From Candidatus Bathyarchaeota archaeon (GTDB lineage: Archaea > Thermoproteota > Bathyarchaeia > Bathyarchaeales > Bathycorpusculaceae): DNA of 11,525 nt. Below, piece after piece: positions 1 to 6,823 of this stretch (positions within the stretch are counted from its first letter, which is position 1; each line of letters starts with the position of its first letter). The position numbers and the translations under genes were made by a program. The notes below the pieces were generated by a model. The model saw only the letters and a program-made list of their open reading frames with translations, ran no database searches and was not told the origin of the DNA. Where the stretch lies: contig DAOVMU010000028.1 of NCBI GenBank assembly GCA_030630585.1, positions 1 to 11,525 of the forward strand, read 5' to 3'.

Positions 1-1294
1 ACAGAAACCACAGGTAGTATCCAGCGGTGATTGCTGTACTAATTATAGCGATTGTGGTTATGAGAATCTTTCCAGAGAAGATTCCCCCTGAGAAAATCAT
101 CCATTCGCTCCAGAAACCGTTTAGAGGAGGAGTTCCCGCCAGAGATAAGGCACCTATCAAAGATGCGGCACAAATTATTGGCATCTTATCGGCTAAACCT
201 CCGAGCTTTTTGATGTTGCGTATTCCCGTTTGATACATGATCGCACCTGCGCACATGAAGAGAAGGCTTTTACAAACAGCATGGTTCACTATGTGAAAGA
301 GGGCTCCTGTTGCTCCCATAGTTGAGTACACTGCCAATCCAAAGAAAATGTAGCCCATCTGGCTGATACTGGAGTATGCTAACAGCCTTTTGATGTCCGT
401 TTGAGCAAGAGCCATAAGTCCACCATAAATCATGGTGACGACACCGAGGATTGCCAAAGTATCTGACGTCTGCACTACTGTTTGACCAAACCCGGAGAGA
501 AGAATCCTTGCGAAGCCGTATGCCCCACACTTAATCATGACGCCGGAAAGCATAACGCTTATCGGAGTTGGGGCTTCAGCATGTGCATCAGGTAACCATG
601 TATGCACTGGAAATATTGCCATTTTCACGCAAAATCCAATTAGTAACAGGACAAACACTGTAAGTATGCTGCTTTGAGGGATATCGGCTGAGAGTTGTGG
701 CAATTCGGCGAAGTCAAAGGTGCCCGTGAATACGTAGATTGACAGTATTCCCATAAGCATGAAAAGCGCCCCGACGTGTGTGAATATGAAGTATTTGAAT
801 GCGATAGCTAACCGTTTTTTAGAGACACCCCATGACGCTATCAAGAAATAGGATGGTATCAACATCAACTCCCAGAAAAGATAAAATTGTATAAGGTTTG
901 CGGAAAGTATTACGCCAATCATGCCAGCCATGAAAAGCAATAGGTTCGCGTAGTAGCCGGGTTGCCCACGCTTATCCTCCATGTACTTGATGGAGTAGAA
1001 GCATGAAAGAGTGCCTACAACTGCAACGGCCAATGCGATAGAAAAGCTGACTGTGTCAACCATAAAGCCCAGTCTGAGGCTCATCGACGGTGCTTGAATC
1101 CAAGCATAGGTATCATGTATGGATGCCTGTCCAATGATGTCTGGTACCATGGAAAGAATCATGCAAAGGGGCAGCGATGCCGCTGCACTCGCTATCCATC
1201 CGACATACTTTTCAGCATACTTTCCAAAAATGTAGATGAAAAATGCTGAAATTATTGGAAGAATGATTGCCAATAATGAAGCATGAAGGATCAA
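1..1294 (-). CDS. nuoM: NADH/F420H2 dehydrogenase-type proton-pumping subunit M (partial, C-terminus off the left edge)
   Basis: Antiporter-like membrane subunit of a complex-I / Fpo-type enzyme; it moves protons while the peripheral arm oxidises a reduced cofactor. The frame is open from position 1294 to the edge, giving 431 residues of an expected 480-500. Visible NuoM motifs: FWELMLIPSYF (key E142), FCVKMAIFPVHTWLPDAHAEAP (K224 and the TM7 region), GVMIKCGAYGF (K255), DIKRLLAYSSISQMGY, FHIVNHAVCKSLLFM (H338, K342) and GTPPLNGFWSEW (E397, the terminal acidic residue typical of NuoM rather than NuoL). The start is TTG: an in-frame TAG lies just upstream, no ATG is available, and GGAGG sits 8 bases before the TTG. 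It follows nuoL by 12 bases, so the two are surely co-transcribed. The cofactor partner (NADH, F420H2 or ferredoxin) cannot be read from this subunit. Confidence 0.93.
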   Translation of the reverse strand, partial: MILHASLLAIILPIISAFFIYIFGKYAEKYVGWIASAAASLPLCMILSMVPDIIGQASIHDTYAWIQAPSMSLRLGFMVDTVSFSIALAVAVVGTLSCFYSIKYMEDKRGQPGYYANLLLFMAGMIGVILSANLIQFYLFWELMLIPSYFLIASWGVSKKRLAIAFKYFIFTHVGALFMLMGILSIYVFTGTFDFAELPQLSADIPQSSILTVFVLLLIGFCVKMAIFPVHTWLPDAHAEAPTPISVMLSGVMIKCGAYGFARILLSGFGQTVVQTSDTLAILGVVTMIYGGLMALAQTDIKRLLAYSSISQMGYIFFGLAVYSTMGATGALFHIVNHAVCKSLLFMCAGAIMYQTGIRNIKKLGGLADKMPIICAASLIGALSLAGTPPLNGFWSEWMIFSGGIFSGKILITTIAIISTAITAGYYLWFL

Positions 1295-1302
1295 GCCAAT
1301 TT

Positions 1303-1307
1303 CCTCC
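1303..1307 (-). promoter_or_regulatory. Ribosome binding site of nuoM, touching the nuoL stop codon
   Basis: Minus-strand GGAGG directly follows the TAG stop of nuoL and shares its last G, and it lies 8 bases before the TTG start of nuoM. The arrangement suggests translational coupling and fixes the TTG start. Confidence 0.8.
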
Positions 1308-3442
1308 TAGGGAATGACTCCTCCAAATAGAAGCAGTAGAATTATTAAGATTATGGCTCCGACAAAAGCTGTTAGCATGTTGTAGGATAACACTCCTGTA
1401 TGCGTTTTTCTGACTCGTCGAGCAAATGATGTGACACGGTGAGCTAGAAAATAATTTAACGCGTCGATGCCTCTAAGCTCCAAATATTTATACATAACAC
1501 TGGATACCCTTCTAAAAAAGCCTGCGACACCATAGTTAAATCTGTCAATATTACGCTCTAAGTACGTATTTACGAGTTTAGATGACTTTCTAAAAGATGA
1601 TGCAACCATGTAGTTCAGTGAGTCAATGTTGCGGTCTAAACGTTTATACACGATGTTGGAAAACGCCTTGATTCCATCTGCAACCTTGTAGTAAAGTGCG
1701 TTGATGTAGCATCGTTTCCACAGAAAATTGTAAACTTTCCTTAAGAATCGGTGTTCCTCAATTAATTTAACCGGGTCAACTCGGCGTGCTATATATAGCT
1801 GGTATGCGGGATAGCCTCCAACTGCTACTGCTACACATGTTAAAACTGTGCTTATGGAGGGAACAATGTACATCAGAACGTCGACAATATTGCTGAAAGT
1901 TAGTGTCTCCAAGAGAGGTAGGAAAAACTTGTTGAAGCTCGGGATTAAAAGAAGTGCTAGAAAATCTAAGAATGCAGTTATTACAAGAGTCGCAACAAGT
2001 GAAATTCGCATTAAAGATGGAGACCTTCTGATAACCTTCTCCTCCGATCCGTAACTCTCCTTTCTGAAGACAAGTCCCATCATTCTGAGCCCGTAAAAGG
2101 CAGTTATTCCAGCTCCTACTATTAACAAAGCAAAAATTACGTAGCCTGATATCATCAGCATGAATTGTCCTTTTGCGGCAGAGGCTAGCATAAAATCCCA
2201 GGCAACCGTTTGAATCCAGTTCGTACACCAAAAGCCACTTAGCGGCGGTATACCAGCTAGAGCAAGAGCTCCCACTTCCATACTTCTGTGCGCGATCCGA
2301 CTCTTGAACCCTCCCATATGGTGTAAATTGTCTGAGCCAACTCCATAGGAAATGTACGCTGCAGTGAGGAAAAGCAGCGCTGAGACGAAGGCATCTACCA
2401 TAAGAAGGAAGGTGCCAGCTAAATATCCCCAGCTCATGTCAGTCATTAATCCTGCCAAACCGAAAGCTGCCATCATGTATCCAATCAGGCTTGAGATACC
2501 GTATGAAAGAACTTTGAATATGTTAACTTGAACTGTTGCTATGAGAGCGCTAATCACAGCCGTGAGCACACCTACAAACGTCATGACTAAAAAGAAGTTA
2601 ATCATGCCACTGTATCCCATGAGGGAAGCTTCATGGAAAATTGGAAGAACTCTAGCCATAAGAAAAGGACCAGCTAAACATTCAGTTAAAGCGTTAAAAG
2701 AGGATGGTGAAGCAGCTAGTGCATCCGGAAGCCATTCTTGAAATGGAAATTGAGCTGATTTTCCTACAGCTCCACCAAAGAACATGAGGGCTGTAATAAA
2801 AAGCAAGCCAGCCCTTGATAATTCTCCCATCCACTTGTTGTCTTGGGAAAGTTCCATAATGTTAAGAGTGCCAGAATAGGCGTATATTATTAAAATAGAC
2901 GCGAGCAAGAGCACGTCTGCAATGTGGAGAATGAGAAAAGTTTTCAAGCCCATATGCGCTTTTTTGGGGTCTTTGTACCAAAAAGCTGCAAGGCCGGTGC
3001 AACATACTCCAACTATTTCCCAACCGATGAACATGAAAAGGAGATTATCTGCCATCACTATCACTACGTATCCGCCAATGAAAAGCTGTATGAGAAACCA
3101 GAATCTAGCCAAACTTTGCTCTTCTCGCATGTACGCAACGGAGAAAACTGTAACTAAAAATCCTATACAAGTAATTACTCTAGCCATAAGCACACTTAAG
3201 GGATCAATGTACACGCCAAATTGAATGATGCTGTTAGAAAGCCATGGAACCGTTAAATCGCGCTGGACTGCCCCGAAATAGACGTCCGGAATCATCGAAA
3301 AAGAGAAGAGAGCACTCATTCCGATGGAAAACACAGCTAAATAACTGCTGAATTTTCGACGGATTGCACCAACTAACGGTGTGACTACGGTGCCGATAAT
3401 TGGGATGAGCCAGCAAAGCCATGATGCATACGGAAGCAACAA
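1307..3442 (-). CDS. nuoL: NuoL/FpoL-like antiporter subunit with a degenerate second half-channel and a repeat-bearing C-terminus
   Basis: Membrane subunit L of a complex-I / Fpo-type enzyme, 711 residues against about 610-670 usual. Numbering from TTG 3442. N-terminal NuoL signatures are present: IDPLSVLM, FIGWEIVGVC (E142), the TM6 aspartate D176, GKSAQFPFQEWLPDA (K228) and LAGIPPLSGF. The later channel residues are missing. The HAATMV motif reads ALTECLAG, the HxxxHxxxK helix reads L346, D350, S354, and the K-D after SGFF is T407-N408. The C-terminus holds four 26-residue repeats before the last helix (about 687-706). Start choice: the longest frame opens at TTG 3508 and an ATG lies at 3463, but both lack a ribosome site. 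GGAGG at 3449-3453 is 6 and 9 bases before two consecutive TTG codons (3442, 3439), and a TATA-like box fits that start. It is first in the operon, with nuoM 12 bases downstream. Confidence 0.9.
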   Translation of the reverse strand: MLLPYASWLCWLIPIIGTVVTPLVGAIRRKFSSYLAVFSIGMSALFSFSMIPDVYFGAVQRDLTVPWLSNSIIQFGVYIDPLSVLMARVITCIGFLVTVFSVAYMREEQSLARFWFLIQLFIGGYVVIVMADNLLFMFIGWEIVGVCCTGLAAFWYKDPKKAHMGLKTFLILHIADVLLLASILIIYAYSGTLNIMELSQDNKWMGELSRAGLLFITALMFFGGAVGKSAQFPFQEWLPDALAASPSSFNALTECLAGPFLMARVLPIFHEASLMGYSGMINFFLVMTFVGVLTAVISALIATVQVNIFKVLSYGISSLIGYMMAAFGLAGLMTDMSWGYLAGTFLLMVDAFVSALLFLTAAYISYGVGSDNLHHMGGFKSRIAHRSMEVGALALAGIPPLSGFWCTNWIQTVAWDFMLASAAKGQFMLMISGYVIFALLIVGAGITAFYGLRMMGLVFRKESYGSEEKVIRRSPSLMRISLVATLVITAFLDFLALLLIPSFNKFFLPLLETLTFSNIVDVLMYIVPSISTVLTCVAVAVGGYPAYQLYIARRVDPVKLIEEHRFLRKVYNFLWKRCYINALYYKVADGIKAFSNIVYKRLDRNIDSLNYMVASSFRKSSKLVNTYLERNIDRFNYGVAGFFRRVSSVMYKYLELRGIDALNYFLAHRVTSFARRVRKTHTGVLSYNMLTAFVGAIILIILLLLFGGVIP
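1412..1708 (-). repeat. Four degenerate 26-residue repeats in the lateral-helix region of NuoL
   Basis: The unit core is (Y/N/G)I(D/N)xLNYxVA...F(R)xxS..V..YL. Cores seen in order: YINALYYKVADGIKAFS, NIDSLNYMVASSFRKSS, NIDRFNYGVAGFFRRVSS and GIDALNYFLAHRVTSFAR. The conserved isoleucines fall at residues 580, 606, 632 and 659, so the spacing is 26, 26 and 27. At DNA level the copies are diverged, so the duplication is old and held by protein selection. NuoL proteins with a similar C-terminus usually show a YxDELY and an xIDG block, which may be the ancestral one or two units. Confidence 0.75.
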
Positions 3443-3448
3443 ACTTCT

Positions 3449-3453
3449 CCTCC
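3449..3453 (-). promoter_or_regulatory. Ribosome binding site deciding the nuoL start
   Basis: Minus-strand GGAGG, 6 bases before TTG 3442 and 9 bases before TTG 3439. It lies inside the longer ATG/TTG-started versions of the frame. A start here gives an N-terminus (LPYASWLCWLIPIIG) like that of other NuoL proteins. Confidence 0.65.
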
Positions 3454-3481
3454 AAAGTTCCATTGGAATATAGATTCTCGA

Positions 3482-3489
3482 ATTTAATA
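3482..3489 (-). promoter_or_regulatory. Probable TATA box of the nuoL-nuoM operon
   Basis: Minus-strand TATTAAAT. An archaeal TATA box about 26 bases before initiation would place the transcript start near 3459. The leader would then be about 17 bases and would carry the GGAGG site. The ATG at 3463 would lie upstream of the transcript. Confidence 0.45.
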
Positions 3490-3819
3490 GCTTAAGTGTT
3501 CGTCTCAATAAAAAGGTTAAACATCAATATGTCATAAACGAGGAAAAAGTTCACAATCACAAGATGTGTTGCTTCTCGTTCAGTTAAAACCTCAAAAAAC
3601 GATAGCACGCATGTGCCTACTGTAAAGGATTAGGTTCCAACACAAAAACCTAAGATTTATGCGAAAACATAGGACGCCGTGTACTGAACGAAACTAAAGA
3701 ATTACAGGGTCTTCAACTCTGAGAATGGGCTCTCCAGAAAAAGGTGTCATCCAGCCTAGAGCATAAGGCCCCAACTACAAATACAGCCTTCTAACGTTTA
3801 CTATAGCAAACTGAGAATG
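3490..3819. other. Divergent intergenic region without a gene
   Basis: About 330 bases between the nuoL promoter and the TATA box of the next plus-strand gene. I find no credible ORF, tRNA or long repeat here. Open frames in it are short and not protein-like. It holds only the promoter ends of the two divergent units. Confidence 0.6.
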
Positions 3820-3827
3820 CTTATAAG
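3820..3827 (+). promoter_or_regulatory. TATA box of the first four-helix membrane gene
   Basis: CTTATAAG. Initiation about 26 bases on falls near 3849, after the ATG at 3839 and about 10 bases before the ATG at 3860. This supports 3860 as the real start. Confidence 0.6.
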
Positions 3828-3859
3828 TCATAGGCGATATGTACCTGCAGGCGTTCATT

Positions 3860-4474
3860 ATGGCTAAAAGAGAAGAACCTAAAGTGGAAGAACATAGAGG
3901 CGAAGAGAAAAAGATCGAAGAATTTGGAGCAGAAACGTATCTCGAATCTGCAAAGGCCTTACGACAAGTAGGTGCAAGAGTTTTCCTTTCTATCGGTGCA
4001 ACCATATTAATATGGGTCTTCGGGCAGATGCTTTTCTTACCAATCGCGAAGGGAATGGCACAGGAGTTTCTGGGTTATCCAGTGCATTCCATTATCAGCT
4101 TCATTATCATAGTTGCGCTGGCACTGATAATTTTCACGGTTTTCGTTGACATTCGTCGACTCACTGGCGGCATGGCAGGAGTATTAGCTTATCATCTTGG
4201 AAAGGCAAGCGGCGAAATGAGTGTCGAATCCTACAAGAACTTTAGAACAGCTCTAGACGGCATATTATATGTTATTGTCGTATCTTTGGCGTACTTGCTG
4301 TTTGCAAGCTACTTAGCTGAAATCAACCCGGCAATTCCAGCAATAGTCTTGATACTCATTGTAGTGTGGTCAATCTTTGCTCTCTGGAGAAGCTGCAAGG
4401 CAATTGCTAATGTAATTGGCAGATACACTTCCAAATGGGCTGACGAAATGGAGAAACAAATCAAGAAGGCCTAG
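3860..4474 (+). CDS. Four-helix membrane protein of unknown function, copy A of a tandem pair
   Basis: I do not recognise a named family. The 204-residue protein has a charged, glutamate/lysine-rich cytoplasmic-looking head (about 1-39). Four hydrophobic segments follow near 40-63, 76-97, 134-155 and 159-177, with a basic and acidic tail. Segment 1 carries ILIWVFGQMLFLPIA, which recurs in the next gene. The loop between helices 2 and 3 is basic at its start (DIRRL). No signal peptide, cysteine ligand set or enzymatic motif is visible. The frame can start at ATG 3839, but the TATA box would place the transcript start after that codon, so ATG 3860 (MAKREEPK) is preferred. Its paralogue follows 48 bases downstream and an MscS channel faces it, so a membrane or osmotic role is possible but only inferred. 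Confidence 0.75.
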   Translation: MAKREEPKVEEHRGEEKKIEEFGAETYLESAKALRQVGARVFLSIGATILIWVFGQMLFLPIAKGMAQEFLGYPVHSIISFIIIVALALIIFTVFVDIRRLTGGMAGVLAYHLGKASGEMSVESYKNFRTALDGILYVIVVSLAYLLFASYLAEINPAIPAIVLILIVVWSIFALWRSCKAIANVIGRYTSKWADEMEKQIKKA

Positions 4475-4487
4475 CCTTCAACAACCC

Positions 4488-4494
4488 TTTTTTT
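4488..4494 (+). terminator. Oligo-T tract after copy A
   Basis: Seven T residues 13 bases after the copy A stop codon, without an upstream hairpin. Archaeal RNA polymerase can stop at such tracts. It may attenuate rather than end transcription, since copy B begins within 30 bases. Confidence 0.4.
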
Positions 4495-4522
4495 AGCAAT
4501 TTAGGTGAAGGGCAGTGAAAAA

Positions 4523-5020
4523 GTGGAAAACGAAAAGAATGAAGAAATAGAAAACGTTATAGAATGTCTAAAAACTCACGGTGCAAAAACTATTCATAAT
4601 TTGTTATCTGCTTTTTTAATATGGCTTTTCGGTAATCTAGTTTTTATTCCCTTGGCTAGTACGTTAAACTGGCAAGCCAGAGTCTTTTGTTCTTTAATCT
4701 TTTTTGTCGCCTTTACGCTTCTCTTTCTGAAAGCTCTTCCAGGTTTGAGGAAGCTGATTGATGCGTTTTCTGTTTTTCCTGCTAGGAAGTATGGCGTAAA
4801 AAAGGGATTAAACTATGAAAACTCTTTGGTGTTGTTTCGACACCTTTTCTACGTAATTTCAGCTGTGATACTGTACTTGTTGTACTTTCCGTTTTTGGCA
4901 AACTTTCATCTTTCCATCGGAGGAATCGTCTTGATATTACTGCTCATTTGGATTTTCTTCTTAGCGTTGAGAATCCTCTCAATTTTTTCTTCCAAAATTT
5001 TAGAATGGCTTCAATCATGA
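4523..5020 (+). CDS. Four-helix membrane protein of unknown function, copy B of a tandem pair
   Basis: Paralogue of the preceding gene, about 165 residues, with the same plan: an acidic head (1-20) and four hydrophobic segments near 24-46, 52-70, 106-127 and 131-154. Shared features include FLIWLFGNLVFIPLA against ILIWVFGQMLFLPIA, an FR pair before helix 3, a YLL motif in helix 3, and a helix 4 of the form IVLIxxxxWxxFAL. It lacks the charged C-terminal tail of copy A. Copy B is rich in TTT and TTA codons, unlike copy A, which suggests drift or relaxed constraint. The start is uncertain: the frame opens at GTG 4505, but AGGTGA at 4503-4508 overlaps that codon and lies before GTG 4523, so 4523 is my choice. 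The gene ends 34 bases from the convergent MscS gene. Confidence 0.72.
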   Translation: MENEKNEEIENVIECLKTHGAKTIHNLLSAFLIWLFGNLVFIPLASTLNWQARVFCSLIFFVAFTLLFLKALPGLRKLIDAFSVFPARKYGVKKGLNYENSLVLFRHLFYVISAVILYLLYFPFLANFHLSIGGIVLILLLIWIFFLALRILSIFSSKILEWLQS

Positions 5021-5022
5021 TT

Positions 5023-5049
5023 GGTATAACAAACTCGAGTTTGGCTACC
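5023..5049. terminator. Palindromic hairpin between convergent genes
   Basis: A perfect 14-base palindrome, CAAACTCGAGTTTG, at 5030-5043 is flanked by GGTA (5023-5026) and TACC (5046-5049), which can pair below a small internal loop. It fills the 34-base gap between the copy B stop and the MscS stop. A two-sided terminator or mRNA 3' end structure is likely. A protein-binding site is the alternative. Confidence 0.5.
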
Positions 5050-5054
5050 GCAAG

Positions 5055-5552
5055 CTAGACGTTGTCAGATGTCAATTTCTTTTTGATGACAGGGTTCTTT
5101 ATGAAAATGGAATTAGGTATAGAAACTGTGTCACCTTCCTTTGTTTCTATGATTGTTGTCCTTATACTAAGTTTCACAACCCTCCCCTCGAAAGCCTGCA
5201 CCTTTATCTCATCTCCGACTTTGAAGGCCCTGTCAGTTTGCACTAATATACCAGAGACGAAGTTCTGGGTTATATCACGCACGGCAAAACTGATAGCTAT
5301 GCTGAAGGCGCCAAGTGCCAAAATTACAGAAGTTAGGTCAACACCTAAAAGAGAGATTACCACAAAAACTCCAACAATATATACCACATATTTTGAGATT
5401 CTCAAAATTCCCTTTTCAATGCTCTCTGGAAACGGTGTCTTCTCAAAAATCTTGAAGAGAGTTCTTGCCACCATTCTTGCAATAATGTATGTAACTGCTA
5501 ACGTTATAACTACTTGAACTACCTGAGTAATATCTAAACCTGCAATCTGCAT
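5055..5552 (-). CDS. Minimal MscS-family mechanosensitive channel
   Basis: Small-conductance mechanosensitive channel homologue in the cytoplasmic membrane; such channels open under membrane tension and release solutes on osmotic downshift. The 165 residues give TM1 (about 9-32), TM2 (54-72), and a pore-lining helix from about 74 with GAFSIAISFAVRDITQNFVSG. A beta domain follows with the MscS signature RAFKVGDEIKV...GRVVKLSIRTT...EGDTVSIPNS (109-148). The protein stops soon after, so the C-terminal alpha/beta vestibule of E. coli MscS (286 residues) is absent. The frame is intact, so it looks like a natural mini-form, not a truncation by mutation. The start is fixed by GGTGATC 7 bases upstream. 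It is divergent from the inositol operon and convergent with the four-helix pair. Confidence 0.88.
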   Translation of the reverse strand: MQIAGLDITQVVQVVITLAVTYIIARMVARTLFKIFEKTPFPESIEKGILRISKYVVYIVGVFVVISLLGVDLTSVILALGAFSIAISFAVRDITQNFVSGILVQTDRAFKVGDEIKVQAFEGRVVKLSIRTTIIETKEGDTVSIPNSIFIKNPVIKKKLTSDNV

Positions 5553-5559
5553 TTGTGAA

Positions 5560-5566
5560 GATCACC
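5560..5566 (-). promoter_or_regulatory. Ribosome binding site of the MscS gene
   Basis: Minus-strand GGTGATC, a seven-base match to the 16S rRNA 3' end complement, 7 bases before the ATG. Confidence 0.75.
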
Positions 5567-5670
5567 ACCATGGTTTCGGAAATATCTATGTAGCCACCTC
5601 AGCGAATACCACGCCTTCAATGTGTGAAAAGATGTTTCCATCTAGATTCACTCATTACAACTTTTAAAGG

Positions 5671-5678
5671 CTTATAAA
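5671..5678 (+). promoter_or_regulatory. Probable TATA box of the inositol operon
   Basis: CTTATAAA. Expected initiation is near 5701, giving a leader of about 45 bases before ATG 5747. A second AT-rich box (CTTTTAAA, 5661-5668) lies just upstream, so the exact element is uncertain. Confidence 0.5.
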
Positions 5679-5732
5679 TCATTGTTCGTTAGATGGCTGC
5701 AACTGATAATATAAGCATTATTATTAATGAAA

Positions 5733-5738
5733 GGAGAT
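5733..5738 (+). promoter_or_regulatory. Ribosome binding site deciding the inositol-phosphate synthase start
   Basis: GGAGAT, 8 bases before ATG 5747. It lies inside the longer frame that opens at ATG 5693 and argues against that longer start. Confidence 0.65.
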
Positions 5739-5746
5739 ATGATGAT

Positions 5747-6823
5747 ATGGTGATTCGAGTTGCAATTGCAGGGGTAGGAAACTGCGCATCAGCTCTGGTT
5801 CAGGGAGCAGAACACTATAAAAACGCTACGAATGAAACTGAAATACCGGGGCTCATGCACGTTCTTTTCGGCAATTATCATATACGGGACATACATTTTG
5901 TTGCCGCTTTTGATGTAAACAAACTGAAAATAGGGAAAGACCTCAGCGAAGCCATTTTCACTGAGCCCAACTGTTGCGCAAAGTTCTCCGAAGTTCCAAG
6001 GTTAGGCATTGAAGTTCTACCAGCCCCAATTTTAGACTCGGTGGCACCTCACATGAACGAACCCTTCAAAGTCTACAACCTCACAGAAGCAGACCCGCCA
6101 GATGTTGCCGATGTTTTAGCGGAAACAAAGGCTGACATGCTAGTGAACTTCCTGCCAGTAGGCAGTTTCCAAGGAACAAGACACTATGCCCAAGCATGTC
6201 TTGATGCAGGATGTGCCTTCGTTAACTGTATTCCAGAATTTATCGCTTCCGACGCAGCTTGGGCTAGGCGGTTTGAAGAAAAGAGACTGCCTGTTGCAGG
6301 CGACGACGTAAAAAGCCAAATAGGAGCAACAATAATCCACAGAACCCTCATCGATTTACTTGTTTCAAGAGGCGTTAAAATAGAGAAGACATACCAACTG
6401 AACGTTGGTGGAAACACAGACTTTCTGAACATGGTGGACATGAACAGATTAAAGAACAAGAAGATAAGCAAAACGGAAGCCCTCACGAGTCTGATACCAT
6501 ATGAAGTAGACGCGTGGGCAGGACCAAGCGGACACGTTCCACTCTTAGGAGACACAAAGATTTGCCACGCCCATATTCAAGGCCGAAAATTCGGTAACAC
6601 CCCTGTAACCATTGATTTAAAGCTCACAGTTGAGGATTCACCAGACAGCGCAGGTATGGTCATCGACGTAATTCGAGCCGTCAAAATAGCGCTGGACAGG
6701 GGCATAGGAGGATCACTTACCAGCATTTCTGCCTACGCCTTCAAACATCCACCTGTACAAGTGCCCGACTACACGGCCCGACAAGAGGTGGAGGATTTCA
6801 TTCAGGGAAAGAGAGAACGTTAA
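5747..6823 (+). CDS. ino1: myo-Inositol-1-phosphate synthase
   Basis: NAD-dependent, cytosolic enzyme that converts glucose 6-phosphate to inositol phosphate, the entry step for inositol solutes and inositol lipids. The 358 residues match the compact archaeal/bacterial form. The N-terminal Rossmann fold starts at once with IRVAIAGVGNCASALVQG (3-20). The central block LPVGSFQGTRHYAQACLDAG (136-155), the signature GDDVKSQIGATI (185-196), LNVGGNTDF (218-226) and DSPDSAGMVIDVIRA (297-311) are all conserved, including the lysine of GDDVKSQ. The start at 5747 puts the dinucleotide fold at the N-terminus and uses GGAGAT. The 18-residue extension from ATG 5693 has no family support. It is first in a four-gene operon; its stop abuts the next ATG. 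Confidence 0.95.
   Translation: MVIRVAIAGVGNCASALVQGAEHYKNATNETEIPGLMHVLFGNYHIRDIHFVAAFDVNKLKIGKDLSEAIFTEPNCCAKFSEVPRLGIEVLPAPILDSVAPHMNEPFKVYNLTEADPPDVADVLAETKADMLVNFLPVGSFQGTRHYAQACLDAGCAFVNCIPEFIASDAAWARRFEEKRLPVAGDDVKSQIGATIIHRTLIDLLVSRGVKIEKTYQLNVGGNTDFLNMVDMNRLKNKKISKTEALTSLIPYEVDAWAGPSGHVPLLGDTKICHAHIQGRKFGNTPVTIDLKLTVEDSPDSAGMVIDVIRAVKIALDRGIGGSLTSISAYAFKHPPVQVPDYTARQEVEDFIQGKRER

Noticed and set aside
27..530. Short frames on both strands at the left edge
   Set aside because: They lie inside the nuoM coding frame, which shows all family motifs. The short frames are not protein-like.
3443..3508. Longer NuoL N-terminus from TTG 3508 or ATG 3463
   Set aside because: Neither has a ribosome site, and the probable TATA box would start the transcript after them. 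GGAGG lies directly before the TTG pair at 3439-3442.
3540..3780. Possible small genes or repeats in the divergent intergenic region
   Set aside because: Frames are short and broken by stops, and no direct or inverted repeat of useful length was found.
5693..5746. An 18-residue N-terminal extension of inositol-phosphate synthase
   Set aside because: It has no family counterpart, and the GGAGAT site and Rossmann fold position favour ATG 5747.
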